From contig NZ_FZOS01000007.1 in assembly GCF_900188165.1 (NCBI RefSeq), positions 62,001 through 126,000 on the forward strand: DNA of 64,000 nt. The letters are read 5' to 3'. Origin of the DNA: Edaphosphingomonas laterariae (GTDB taxonomy: Bacteria > Pseudomonadota > Alphaproteobacteria > Sphingomonadales > Sphingomonadaceae). A model generated the notes under the pieces. It saw only the letters and a list, made by a program, of their open reading frames with translations, was not told where the DNA came from and ran no database searches. Below, one piece after another: positions 38,806 to 47,606 of this stretch (its first letter is position 1; each line of letters begins with the position of its first letter). A program made the translations under genes and the position numbers.

Positions 38806-38851
38806 ACTCTTAATCAGCGGGTCCTAGGTTCGAGCCCTAGTGCGTCCACCA
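38806..38851 (+). repeat. attR of the tRNA-Lys element (46-bp direct repeat)
   Basis: Identical over 46 bases to the 3' part of tRNA-Lys at 29393-29438, but without the 5' half of a tRNA, so it is not a functional tRNA gene. The 283 bases after it, to the bpt gene, show no gene. Confidence 0.97.
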
Positions 38852-39134
38852 TCCTTCAATGCCCAGCGTCAATTCCGGCGCCGCTAGCTGGCCCTCAGCA
38901 GAGGCTTGCAATCACCCGATAGACACGGATCGTTCGGCTAGGCCGCGCCCTTGGCTGTTCGAGGCGCGACTGGGCTTTCGCAGCGGCGCACAGCGGTGCC
39001 CGTCGACAGCCGCCACTGCCACCGATTGCCTCATAGGGGCGAGAGCAGCGCACTGGCGCGGCGGTCATCGACAGTCCGTCGGGTAAGGTGCGAGGTTGCG
39101 ATCTCGCGGCCGCCACGCGGCCTGCGCGGTGGTT

Positions 39135-39893
39135 CTAGCCCAGTAGGGAATCGAGCATCATTGCCGGTTCGGGCTCCGCGTCGAAGCGGGTCCAGCCGCC
39201 TGATCCCAGCCGTTCCATCGGCTGGAAGCGCGTCTTATACTGCATCCGCGCCGATCCCTTCACCCAATAGCCCAGATAGACGAAGGGCAGGCCGGATTTG
39301 GCGGCGCGGGTGATGTGATCGAGGATGATGTAGGTGCCAAGGCTGGGGCGATCGGCCAGATCGGCATCGAAGAAGCTGTAGATCATCGACAGCCCATCGG
39401 CCTGATAGTCGCTGAGGCATGCGCCGACGAGCTTGCCGGCAGGATCGCGATATTCGATGACATAGGTGTTGACCGGGGTCTGTTCGACCATGTCGGCGAA
39501 ATCGAGATCGTCCATCTCGGCCATGCCGCCGCCCGGATGGCGGGCGGAAAGATAGCGGCGCAGCAGATCGAACTGTTCTTCGGTCGTCCAGGGCTTGCAC
39601 GCGGTGACCGACAGATCGGCATTGCGGCGGATCAGCTTGCGCTGGCTGGCATTGGGCTTGAACTCGGTCGCGACGACTCGCACCGAGACGCAGGCCGAGC
39701 AATCGGCGCAGCTTGGCCGATAGGCGACGTTCTGGCTGCGGCGGAAGCCGATGCGGCCCAGCGCGTCGTTAAGCTCGGTGGCATGTGGCCCCGAAAGCTC
39801 GGTAAACACCTTCCGTTCCGTCTTGCCCGGCAGATACGGGCAGGGGGACGGTGTCGTGACGAAGAAGCGCGGGAAACGGAATGGTGCGCTCAC
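39135..39893 (-). CDS. bpt: Aspartate/glutamate leucyltransferase (arginyltransferase family)
   Basis: Transfers leucine from leucyl-tRNA to proteins with an N-terminal Asp or Glu, making them ClpAP substrates in the N-degron pathway. The 252-residue protein from GTG 39893 starts [33 protein letters not shown], the family opening. Cys pairs appear in [15 protein letters not shown], and the GNAT-like part follows with [31 protein letters not shown] and YVYLGYW-type [19 protein letters not shown]. An in-frame ATG at 39953 would add 20 poorly conserved residues. Confidence 0.92.
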   Translation of the reverse strand: MSAPFRFPRFFVTTPSPCPYLPGKTERKVFTELSGPHATELNDALGRIGFRRSQNVAYRPSCADCSACVSVRVVATEFKPNASQRKLIRRNADLSVTACKPWTTEEQFDLLRRYLSARHPGGGMAEMDDLDFADMVEQTPVNTYVIEYRDPAGKLVGACLSDYQADGLSMIYSFFDADLADRPSLGTYIILDHITRAAKSGLPFVYLGYWVKGSARMQYKTRFQPMERLGSGGWTRFDAEPEPAMMLDSLLG

Positions 39894-39998
39894 GGCCTGG
39901 CCAAGTCCCCTGGGGTTCCCACCATGGGCGACCCCGTTTGGCCGAGTATGCAATTAGCCCGAAAATATGAAAAGGGCGTTCACCATGAAAAGAGGGTT

Positions 39999-40027
39999 AA
40001 GGGCCGCGATGCTTGCCCGCAGCCCTT
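39999..40027 (-). terminator. Terminator-like hairpin after ilvA
   Basis: AAGGGC (39999-40004) pairs with GCCCTT (40022-40027), with GCG/CGC below it. On the minus strand it lies seven bases past the ilvA stop and is followed by AACCCTCTTTT. Confidence 0.6.
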
Positions 40028-40033
40028 GACTCC

Positions 40034-41275
40034 TCAGGCCAGTTCGACCGGCGTCACCTCATATCCGGCGGCCGTCAGCGCGGCCACGAGTCGCTCCAGA
40101 TGCGCCTTGTCGCGCGTCTCGCATTCGACATCCAGGCTGAGGCCCTTGGCCGGCAGGTTGGTGAAGATGCGCTGGTGCGCCAGCTCCAGAATGTTCACCG
40201 CTTCCTGATCGAAGATGCGTGCGACATGGAACAGGGCGCCCGGCCGATCCTGCAGGCGGATGCGCAGGCGGGCGAGCCGGCCCGACCGGGCGAGATCGCG
40301 CAGCAGCACGTTGGCGAGCAGGCGCGTGTCGATATTGCCGCCGGTGAGGACGAGGCCGACGGTGCGGCCGGCAAAGCGGGCGGGATTCGAAATCAGGGCG
40401 GCAAGCCCGGCCGCGCCGGCGCCTTCCACCACCGTCTTTTCGATCTGGAGGAGGAGCGACAGCGCCTTTTCGAGATCGCGTTCGGACACCAGCACCATAT
40501 CGTCGACGATCTCGCGGATGATCGCCGAGGTCACCGACCCCGGTTCCTTCACCGCGATGCCTTCGGCCAGCGTGTCGCCGCCGATCGGCAGGTCCGCGCC
40601 GTTGATCCGGTTGTACATGGACGGGAAGAGTTCGGCCTGCACGCCGACCACTTCGATCGGGGTGGCCTGCGCCTTGGCGACGACCGCGCAGCCCGAAATC
40701 AGGCCGCCGCCGCCGATCGGCACCGCCAGCGTGTCGATATCCGGCGCGTCGGCCAGCATTTCCAGCGCCACCGTGCCCTGACCGGCGATGATCGCGGGAT
40801 CATCGAACGGATGGACGAAGGTGAGCCCGCGTTCCTCCGCCACGACCAGCGCCTGCGCATAGGCATCGTCGAAACGTTCGCCCGAAAGGATCACGGTCGC
40901 GCCATGACCCTCGGTCTGCGACACCTTCACCGTCGGCGTCGATTTGGGCATCACGATGGTGACGGGGATGCCCAGCCGCGCGCCATGATAGGCAAGGCCC
41001 TGCGCATGGTTGCCGGCGGAGGCCGCGATCACGCCGCGCGACCGCGCCGCATCGTCGAGCTGGAGCAGCTTGTTGAGCGCGCCGCGTTCCTTGTAGGCGG
41101 CCGTGAACTGCAGGTTTTCGAACTTCAGATAGACCTTCGCCCCGGTCAGGGCGGACAGCGTCTTGCTCAGCAGCGTCGGCGTCCGCACGATGCTCGGCCC
41201 GATCCGCATGTGCGCCGCCTCGACATCAGCGATGGAGACGGGGAGCGGGGCGGGGGTCTTTGCTGCGGTAGCCAT
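40034..41275 (-). CDS. ilvA: Threonine ammonia-lyase (threonine dehydratase) with ACT domain
   Basis: A PLP enzyme converting threonine to 2-oxobutanoate, first step towards isoleucine. The 413-residue protein has the PLP lysine in TAAYKERGALNKL (Lys62), SAGNHAQGLAYH, the phosphate loop PIGGGGLISGCAVV, and a C-terminal ACT-like domain (RLRIRLQDRPGALFHVARIFDQEAVNILELAHQR). The single ACT domain and length match the shorter IlvA/TdcB-like form common in alphaproteobacteria. It stands alone on the minus strand, divergent from the dehydrogenase gene at 41333. Confidence 0.94.
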   Translation of the reverse strand: MATAAKTPAPLPVSIADVEAAHMRIGPSIVRTPTLLSKTLSALTGAKVYLKFENLQFTAAYKERGALNKLLQLDDAARSRGVIAASAGNHAQGLAYHGARLGIPVTIVMPKSTPTVKVSQTEGHGATVILSGERFDDAYAQALVVAEERGLTFVHPFDDPAIIAGQGTVALEMLADAPDIDTLAVPIGGGGLISGCAVVAKAQATPIEVVGVQAELFPSMYNRINGADLPIGGDTLAEGIAVKEPGSVTSAIIREIVDDMVLVSERDLEKALSLLLQIEKTVVEGAGAAGLAALISNPARFAGRTVGLVLTGGNIDTRLLANVLLRDLARSGRLARLRIRLQDRPGALFHVARIFDQEAVNILELAHQRIFTNLPAKGLSLDVECETRDKAHLERLVAALTAAGYEVTPVELA

Positions 41276-41332
41276 GATCGCGCGGCTCTAGCCCATCTGG
41301 CGGATCGGCGAAACCATGGTTATGCCGTGGCC

Positions 41333-42199
41333 ATGGCAAAGGTAACTTTCATCGGCCTCGGCGTCATGGGCCGCGCGATCGCCCGTCATCTCCTCAATGC
41401 GGGGCATGACGTGACCGTTTACAACCGCACCGCCAGCAAGGCGGAGGCGTGGGTCGCCGCTTATGGCGGGCGTTCCGCCGCCACTCCGGCGGCGGCGGCG
41501 GAGGATGCCGATGCGGTGTTCACCTGCGTCGGCGCCGATCCCGATCTGGAAGCGGTGACGCTGCGCGGTGACGGCTGTTTCCGCACGATGAAGAAGGGCG
41601 CGCTGTTCGTCGATCACACCACCGCTTCGGCGCGGATCGCGCGGCAGCTTGCGGTCGAAGGCAAGGATCGCGGCTTCCTCGTCGTCGACGGCCCGGTTTC
41701 GGGCGGGCAGGCGGGTGCCGAAGCGGGCAAGCTTTCGGTGATGTGCGGGGGATCGGAAAAGGCGATTGCCGCCGCCGAGCCGCTGATGAAGGCCTATGCC
41801 GCGCGGATCGTCCATGTCGGCGGGCCGGGGGCGGGCCAGCAGACCAAGATGGTCAACCAGATCTGCATCGCCGGCACGATGCAGGCGATTGCCGAGGCGA
41901 TGGGGTTCGCGCAGGCGGCCGAGCTTGATCTCGACAAGGTGTTCGAGGCGGTTTCGGCCGGCGCCGCGTCGAGCTGGTATTTTGTCAATCGCTGGAAAAG
42001 CATGGCAGCCGAACAGTTTGACGAAGGCTTTGCGGTGGACTGGATGCGCAAGGATCTCGGCCTCGCGCTTGAAGAGGCGCGGGCCAACGGCTCCTCGCTG
42101 CCCGCCGCCGCGCTGATCGATCAATTCTATGCCGAGGTGCAGGCGATGGGCGCGGGCCGGCAGGATCTGTCGGCGCTGGTGCGGCGCATCAAGCGGTGA
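41333..42199 (+). CDS. NAD(P)-dependent beta-hydroxyacid dehydrogenase (3-hydroxyisobutyrate dehydrogenase type)
   Basis: The 288-residue protein starts MAKVTFIGLGVMGRAIARHLLNAGHDVTVYNRT (Rossmann GxGxMG), followed by the substrate-binding VVDGPVSGGQAGAEAGKLSVMCGG and the catalytic lysine region GAGQQTKMVNQICIA. The C-terminal FAVDWMRKDLGLALEEA helix is also typical. Arg in YNRT favours NADPH. The exact substrate (3-hydroxyisobutyrate, tartronate semialdehyde or succinic semialdehyde) is not determined. Its stop overlaps the GTG of the amidohydrolase gene by three bases (GTGA). Confidence 0.9.
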   Translation: MAKVTFIGLGVMGRAIARHLLNAGHDVTVYNRTASKAEAWVAAYGGRSAATPAAAAEDADAVFTCVGADPDLEAVTLRGDGCFRTMKKGALFVDHTTASARIARQLAVEGKDRGFLVVDGPVSGGQAGAEAGKLSVMCGGSEKAIAAAEPLMKAYAARIVHVGGPGAGQQTKMVNQICIAGTMQAIAEAMGFAQAAELDLDKVFEAVSAGAASSWYFVNRWKSMAAEQFDEGFAVDWMRKDLGLALEEARANGSSLPAAALIDQFYAEVQAMGAGRQDLSALVRRIKR

Positions 42200-43854
42200 T
42201 CGCGCGGCGGGTGCGCCTGTTGGGCGCGGGGGCAGCGGCGGCCTTGTTCGCCACGGCGGCGCTGGCCGATGGGCTGGTCGACAATGTCAACGGCTATACG
42301 GTCGGCAAAGACGGCGAGGTCGAACGCTTCACCGGCCTGCTGATCGACGGCGAGGGCAAGGTCGTCCGCACGCTGGCGGGCAAGGACAAGCGACCGGAAA
42401 AACTCGATTTCCGGCTTGATGGCCAGGGCCGCACGATGATCCCCGGGCTGATCGACGGCCATGGCCATGTCATGGGCCTCGGCTTCAATGCGCTTCAGCT
42501 CGATCTGTCGGACACGCGATCGCTGGCCGAGGCGCAGGACAAGATCCGCCAGTGGGCGCGCGACAATCCCAACCAGCGCTGGGTGATCGGCCGGGGCTGG
42601 AATCAGGAACGCTGGGGGCTGGCGCGCTTTCCCACCGCCGCCGATCTGGACGCCGCCGTGGCCGACCGGCCGGTTTGGCTGATGCGGGTGGATGGCCATG
42701 CCGGCGTCGCCAACAGCGCCGCGCTGGCGCTCGCCGGCATCAACGCCAAGGCGGTGGCACCCGCCGGCGGGCGGATCGAAATGGCGGGCGGCAAGCCGAC
42801 CGGCCTGTTTGTCGATGCCGCCATGGCGCTGATCGACAAGGCGGTGCCGCCGCCACAGGCGATCGAGCGCGATCTCGCTTTCGCCAAGGCGCAGGACATG
42901 CTGATCGCCGAAGGCATCACGGCGGTGGCCGATATGGGCACCACGGCGGATGACTGGGCGGTGATGCGCCGCGCCGGCGATATGGGCCGCCTGCGCGTGC
43001 GGGTGATTTCCTATGCTTATGGCATCGCGCCGCTGATCTCGATCGCGGGCACCGGGCCGACGCCATGGCTCTATAACGGGCGCCTGCGCATGGTTGGCGT
43101 CAAGCTGATCGACGATGGCGCGCTGGGATCGCGCGGGGCGTGGCTGAAGGCCGATTATGCCGATGCGCCGGGCCAGCGCGGGCTGGCGCTGCTCGACGAT
43201 GCCAAGCTCAAGAATCTCGGCAGCCGCGCGGCGATGGATGGCTTTCAGGTCGCGATCCACGCGATCGGCGATGCCGCCAACGCGCAGGCGCTGGATGCGA
43301 TCGGGGAACTGGCCGGCACCTATAAGGGCGATCGGCGCTGGCGGATCGAACATGCCCAGATCGTCGATCCGGCCGATCTGCCGCGCTTTGGCCAGCACGG
43401 CATCATCGCGTCGATGCAACCCGTGCACCAGACATCGGACCGGCTGATGGCCGAAGCGCGGCTTGGCCCGGCGCGGCTGGCGGGCGCCTATGCCTGGGGA
43501 TCGATGCTCAAGGCCGGCGCGAAGCTCGCCTTCGGTTCTGACTTTCCGGTCGAAAGCCCCGATCCGTTCGCGGGCCTTGCCGCGGCCATCAGCCGCGAGG
43601 ATCCGTCGGGCCAGCCGCCCGGCGGCTGGATGCCGGAACAGAAGCTGACGACACCGCAGGCGCTGGCCGCCTTCACCCGCGATGCCGCTTTCGCCGGTTT
43701 CGCGGAGGACCGGATCGGCAGCCTCGAATCGGGCCGCTATGCCGATTTCCTGCTGCTCGACCGCGACATCATGGCCGCATCCCCGGCCGAGGTGCGCGCC
43801 ACGCGCGTCATGGAAACCTGGATCGGCGGCAAAAGGGTGTGGGTGCGCAAGTAA
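42196..43854 (+). CDS. YtcJ-like amidohydrolase, exported
   Basis: The 552-residue protein from GTG 42196 has a signal peptide (about residues 1-23, ending ALA) and the YtcJ-type amidohydrolase fold. The metal-binding motif is MIPGLIDGHGHVMGLGF, followed by GRGWNQERWGLARFPTAADLDAA, VAIHAIGDAANAQALDAI, and RIEHAQIV and GSDFPVESPDPFAGLAAAISR with the last metal ligand Asp. The C-terminal GSLESGRYADFLLLDRDI closes the beta-sandwich. Substrates of this family are mostly unknown amides. It is coupled to the dehydrogenase upstream. Confidence 0.9.
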   Translation: MIARRVRLLGAGAAAALFATAALADGLVDNVNGYTVGKDGEVERFTGLLIDGEGKVVRTLAGKDKRPEKLDFRLDGQGRTMIPGLIDGHGHVMGLGFNALQLDLSDTRSLAEAQDKIRQWARDNPNQRWVIGRGWNQERWGLARFPTAADLDAAVADRPVWLMRVDGHAGVANSAALALAGINAKAVAPAGGRIEMAGGKPTGLFVDAAMALIDKAVPPPQAIERDLAFAKAQDMLIAEGITAVADMGTTADDWAVMRRAGDMGRLRVRVISYAYGIAPLISIAGTGPTPWLYNGRLRMVGVKLIDDGALGSRGAWLKADYADAPGQRGLALLDDAKLKNLGSRAAMDGFQVAIHAIGDAANAQALDAIGELAGTYKGDRRWRIEHAQIVDPADLPRFGQHGIIASMQPVHQTSDRLMAEARLGPARLAGAYAWGSMLKAGAKLAFGSDFPVESPDPFAGLAAAISREDPSGQPPGGWMPEQKLTTPQALAAFTRDAAFAGFAEDRIGSLESGRYADFLLLDRDIMAASPAEVRATRVMETWIGGKRVWVRK

Positions 43855-43923
43855 CCAGGGAAAGGCGGGGGCGTACGAAAACTCGGCCTTGGCGAAGGGC
43901 TGTCGGCCGCATAGCAGTGTCGC

Positions 43924-44610
43924 ATGGATGATCTTTTTGCCGATCGCGCCCTGCGCAATCGCTCGCTTTCGCGCGATGACGTGGCGGCGTTGGTGGGCAG
44001 CCCCCAGCATGTGGTGGATTGCGAGCTGGAGGCGCTCGATCTTTCCGGGTTCGACCTTACGGACTGGCAGTTCGAACGCTGCAATCTGCGCCGGGCCGAT
44101 TTCAGCAAGGCGATATCGGAAGGGACGCATTGGCGATCGTGCCGCGGGCCCTTCGCCAGTTTCAGCGGCAGCCAGCTCGATGGCGCGAAGTTCACCTCCA
44201 GCGATTTCAACAATGCGGATTTTCGGCGATCCAGCCTTGCTAACGCGACGTTCCATGGCTGCAAGCTCACGGGCGCCGACCTTGCCGATGCGAGAGGGAT
44301 GGACATCGGTTTCGAGGAAAGCCTGCTGATCAACGCCAAGCTGAACGGGCATGTGTTTCGCGGCCGGACGCTGAAGCGCGTCGACTTCTCGCAGGCGGAC
44401 CTGCGAAACTGCGATTTCCGATCGACGATTTTCGAGGAATGCCAGTTGCGCGAAACGCTCGTCGCGGGCGCGCGCTTTGCCGGCGCCGATCTCCGCGCGG
44501 CCGATCTTGGCGGGCTGAGGCTGAGCGACGCGAGCACCTTCCGCGGCGCCATCATCTCGCGCGATCAGGCGGGCCAGTTGCTTGCGGAGTTCGGGCTGCA
44601 GGTGCTCTAG
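43924..44610 (+). CDS. Pentapeptide-repeat protein, Qnr/MfpA-like layout
   Basis: The 228-residue protein consists mainly of A(D/N)LxX repeats from about residue 38: LDLSGFDLTDWQFERCNLRRADFSKA, then SSDFNNADFRRSSLANATFHGCKLTGADLADARGMDIGFEESLLINAKLNG, and ADLRNCDFRSTIFEECQLRETLVAGARFAGADLRAADLGGLRL. This folds as a right-handed quadrilateral beta-helix. The length and the closing helix AIISRDQAGQLLAEFGLQVL resemble the Qnr topoisomerase-protection proteins. No claim of quinolone resistance is made, as sequence beyond the repeat cannot decide it. It stands alone between the amidohydrolase and the TonB receptor. Confidence 0.85.
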   Translation: MDDLFADRALRNRSLSRDDVAALVGSPQHVVDCELEALDLSGFDLTDWQFERCNLRRADFSKAISEGTHWRSCRGPFASFSGSQLDGAKFTSSDFNNADFRRSSLANATFHGCKLTGADLADARGMDIGFEESLLINAKLNGHVFRGRTLKRVDFSQADLRNCDFRSTIFEECQLRETLVAGARFAGADLRAADLGGLRLSDASTFRGAIISRDQAGQLLAEFGLQVL

Positions 44611-44682
44611 CCGGGCGCCGCCGTCAGCAGGACCGGCATCGTGCCACTCTCTTTTACGTGCCGGCATGGCGGCCAGGCCATA

Positions 44683-44701
44683 TTGTCCCAACTCGGGACA
44701 A
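44683..44701. promoter_or_regulatory. Inverted repeat upstream of the TonB receptor
   Basis: TTGTCCC (44683-44689) and GGGACAA (44695-44701) form a perfect 7-bp palindrome around AACTC. It lies 140 bases before the receptor start in the 231-base gap. It could be an operator, or a weak terminator of the pentapeptide gene. Confidence 0.5.
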
Positions 44702-44841
44702 GGGGCCCGCTTCGGCTGCCCGAAGCATAGTTCAACACGGCGCTGCTTTTTCTGGACGCGGGTCCAAACATCTCTATCATGGACCTCGGTATAAGATTCG
44801 ACCCACATCCATAGATGGGCGAACTTTTGGGGAGAGATGTA

Positions 44842-47286
44842 GTGAGTGAGGGGAATCACACCCGACGTGCGTCTTTTGTAGCTACCACGGCCATCTGGTG
44901 CGGGCTGGCGATCGGCATTGTGCCGGCGCATGCGCAGGATGCGGCATCGGGGCCGGCGACCGCCGAAACCACGGCCGGTTCGATCAGCGATATCGTCGTC
45001 ACCGCCCGGCGTAAGGAAGAAGCGCTCCAGTCGGTTCCGATTTCGGTGCAGGCCTTCAGCGGCGAGATGCTGACCGAGCGCAACGTGCAGGACGCGACCG
45101 ACCTGCAGCGCTTCGTGCCCGCGCTCACCACCTACCAGCAGGCGCGCGACGAAGTGACGCTGTCGATCCGTGGCCAGTCCAGCTCGGGCGCGTCGGCGCA
45201 GGGCCAGAATCCGCGCGTGACCGCTTATTTCGCGCAGGTGCCGCTGCAGACCGGCGATACCGGGCCGGGCCGCTATTTCGACCTGCAGAACGTGCAGATC
45301 CTGAAGGGTCCGCAAGGCACGCTGTTCGGCCGCAACTCGACCGGCGGTGCGATCCTCTATGAACCCACCCGGCCGACCGACGAATTTTCGGGCTACATGA
45401 ACTTCCAGTTCGGCCGCTTTGACGATCGCCAGATCGAAGGTGCGGTCAACGTGCCCGTCACCGACACGCTGGCCGTGCGCGTCGCCGGCAAGCGCGCCAA
45501 GCGCGACGGCTTCACCACCAACATCACCACCGGCGAAAAGCTGGACGACCGCAATTATCTCGGCCTGCGCGGATCGGTGCTGTTCACCCCGTCGGACGGT
45601 TTCGAAAACTATCTGATGGTCGACTATGTGAAGTCGGACACCAACGGTTCGTCGCAGCAGATCGCCGGCTATGATCCGAACAAGGTGTTCCAGGCCGACG
45701 TGTTCGAAGGCACAGCGCAGGATCCGTTCCTGCCCGAACTGCCGCTCTATCTGGCGGGCAATCGCCCGGCGATCGCGCTGCTGCGGGGGCCGCAGGCCGG
45801 CGCCGCGATCGGGCAGGCGATTGCTGCGGGTGGTTTCTCCTTCTTCCCCGATCCGATCATGCCGAACCAGCTGAACAATCAGATTCAGGGCGGTCCGCGC
45901 ATCTCGCAATCGGCGGTGGATGGCCTGTCCAAGTCGCGCGGCTGGGGCCTCACCAACATCACGACCGTCGATCTCAGCGACGATCTGACCTTCAAGAACA
46001 TCTTTGGCTATCGCCGCTACAAGCAGCTCAGCCGCTACGACTTTGACGGCACCGCGCTGCCGCTGCTCGATCAGGTGACGCCAGATGGCTGGTCGGTCAA
46101 TCTGCGCCAGATCAGCGAGGAAGCGCAGCTGCAGGGCAAGGCCCTGGACGGCAAGCTCGACTTCACCGTCGGCGGCTTCTTCCTGTGGCAGAAATCGCCG
46201 AGCCCGCAGCGCCTGATCCAGGTCTCGGTCGGCACGCCGTCGCTGTCGATTTCGGAACCGGTGGAACGCAGCCAGGCGGTGTTCGGCCAGATCAATTACG
46301 ATCTTTCCGATCTGGTGACCGAAGGGCTGAGCATCACTGCGGGCTATCGCTACACCCACGATTTCCGTTCGGTGAATGCGTCCAACTATCGCGATCAGAC
46401 CGGCCAGTTCGGGCCCAACACCTGCAGCCTCGTCCGCGGGTGCCCGACCTATACGAAGGCGGCTTTCAACGCGTCGTCCTACAATATCGGCATCGATTAT
46501 CAGGCGACGTCCGACACGCTGATCTACGTCACCCACCGTCGCGGCTATCGCGCGGGCGGCCTCAACCCGCAGGCGCTCGATTTCGGCGTGAAATATGGCC
46601 CCGAAACGGTGATCGACTTCGAAGCCGGCCTGAAATCCGATTTCGAACTGCTCGGCATGCAGGCGCGGACCAACTTCGCGGCCTTCTATTCGGAGCTGAA
46701 GGACGCGCAGGTCAGCCAGTCCTTCTCGACGATCAACCCGGTCACCAACCAGCTCGCGCTCATCAACCTGATCGTCAACGCCGCCAAGGCGAAGATCAAG
46801 GGCATCGAGGTCGATGCGACGCTGGTGCCGTTCGAGAATTTCACGCTCGGTGCGTCCTATTCGCTCACCGACGCGAAATATACGAGCTTCCTCGACGTCG
46901 CGACGGGCGATCAGCTGACCAACCGGCCGTTCCCCTTCCTTGCGAAGAACCGTCTCAACCTGTCGGCCAATTATCGCATCCCGCTGTCGGACGCGCTGGG
47001 CGAACTGTCGCTGGGCGCCAACTGGGCCTATTCGAGTAGCTACAGCCTGTCGGTGTTCGAAGATCCGCTCGGCATCGAAAATGGCTACAACCAGCTCGAT
47101 CTGCGTGCGGACCTGAGCGACATCGGCACCGAAGGCTTCTCGATCGGCGCCTTCGTCAACAACGTGACGAACGAAGTCTACAAGATCGGCGGCGTGCCGA
47201 TCTATTCGGTGCTCGGCACCACCAGCGTGCTCTACAACGAGCCGCGCACCTGGGGCCTGCAGCTGCGTTATCGCTTCGGCTCGTAA
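44842..47286 (+). CDS. TonB-dependent receptor
   Basis: An outer-membrane beta-barrel that imports a ligand with energy from TonB. The 814-residue protein from GTG 44842 (after GGGGAGAG) has a signal peptide ending AHAQD, a TonB-box-like SDIVVTARRKEEALQSVPISVQ, the plug domain with LQNVQILKGPQGTLFGRNSTGGAILY, and a 22-strand barrel region. The barrel ends YNEPRTWGLQLRYRFGS with a terminal aromatic (Phe) motif. An upstream ATG at 44815 would add nine residues and is less well placed. The ligand is unknown; the receptor sits alone and has no adjacent sigma or anti-sigma gene. Confidence 0.95.
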   Translation: MSEGNHTRRASFVATTAIWCGLAIGIVPAHAQDAASGPATAETTAGSISDIVVTARRKEEALQSVPISVQAFSGEMLTERNVQDATDLQRFVPALTTYQQARDEVTLSIRGQSSSGASAQGQNPRVTAYFAQVPLQTGDTGPGRYFDLQNVQILKGPQGTLFGRNSTGGAILYEPTRPTDEFSGYMNFQFGRFDDRQIEGAVNVPVTDTLAVRVAGKRAKRDGFTTNITTGEKLDDRNYLGLRGSVLFTPSDGFENYLMVDYVKSDTNGSSQQIAGYDPNKVFQADVFEGTAQDPFLPELPLYLAGNRPAIALLRGPQAGAAIGQAIAAGGFSFFPDPIMPNQLNNQIQGGPRISQSAVDGLSKSRGWGLTNITTVDLSDDLTFKNIFGYRRYKQLSRYDFDGTALPLLDQVTPDGWSVNLRQISEEAQLQGKALDGKLDFTVGGFFLWQKSPSPQRLIQVSVGTPSLSISEPVERSQAVFGQINYDLSDLVTEGLSITAGYRYTHDFRSVNASNYRDQTGQFGPNTCSLVRGCPTYTKAAFNASSYNIGIDYQATSDTLIYVTHRRGYRAGGLNPQALDFGVKYGPETVIDFEAGLKSDFELLGMQARTNFAAFYSELKDAQVSQSFSTINPVTNQLALINLIVNAAKAKIKGIEVDATLVPFENFTLGASYSLTDAKYTSFLDVATGDQLTNRPFPFLAKNRLNLSANYRIPLSDALGELSLGANWAYSSSYSLSVFEDPLGIENGYNQLDLRADLSDIGTEGFSIGAFVNNVTNEVYKIGGVPIYSVLGTTSVLYNEPRTWGLQLRYRFGS

Positions 47287-47310
47287 ACACCGGCTGAAGT
47301 AAACTGATCC

Positions 47311-47346
47311 GCCGCCGCGCTTCCACTGACAGGGAAGCGCGGCGGC
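47311..47346 (+). terminator. Strong hairpin after the TonB receptor
   Basis: GCCGCCGCGCTTCC (47311-47324) and GGAAGCGCGGCGGC (47333-47346) form a perfect 14-bp stem with an 8-base loop. It lies 24 bases after the stop and is followed by GCTCGTTTC, so the U-tract is weak. Confidence 0.75.
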
Positions 47347-47420
47347 GCTCGTTTCAGGCAGACGGGGATCATGCTTGACTCGCCCCGCACCCGCCCATAA
47401 GGACGCCGCTCCGCTGCAAC

Positions 47421-47496
47421 GGCCCCTTCGTCTAGCGGTCTAGGACGTCGCCCTCTCACGGCGAAAACACGGGTTCGAGTCCCGTAGGGGTCACCA
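47421..47496 (+). tRNA. tRNA-Glu(CTC), host of a second integrated element
   Basis: Acceptor GGCCCCT pairs with AGGGGTC. The anticodon arm TCGCC-CTCTCAC-GGCGA has anticodon CTC, and CCA is encoded. It is 76 nt long. The last 17 bases are repeated at 52872-52888. Confidence 0.97.
47480..47496 (+). repeat. attL of the tRNA-Glu element
   Basis: Seventeen bases, TCCCGTAGGGGTCACCA, forming the 3' end of tRNA-Glu. Identical to 52872-52888; flanks differ. Confidence 0.88.
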
Positions 47497-47606
47497 AGCC
47501 ACCCATTGGCCTTGGAAAACTACCAAAAGCGCGGAAATCCGCCACTTCCAAAGTCCGATCCGATACAAACGGCCACCCCAAAAGTGGCCTTGCGGAGCAT
47601 CGGGAA

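Noticed and set aside
38806-38851. A second tRNA-Lys gene
   Set aside because: Only the 3' 46 bases are present. The 5' half before it does not fold as a tRNA, so it is an att repeat.
42127-46536. Very long open frame on the minus strand (about 1,470 codons)
   Set aside because: It is antisense to four well-supported plus-strand genes, has no recognisable domain, and is rich in Arg, Gly and His as expected of the mirror of GC-rich codons.
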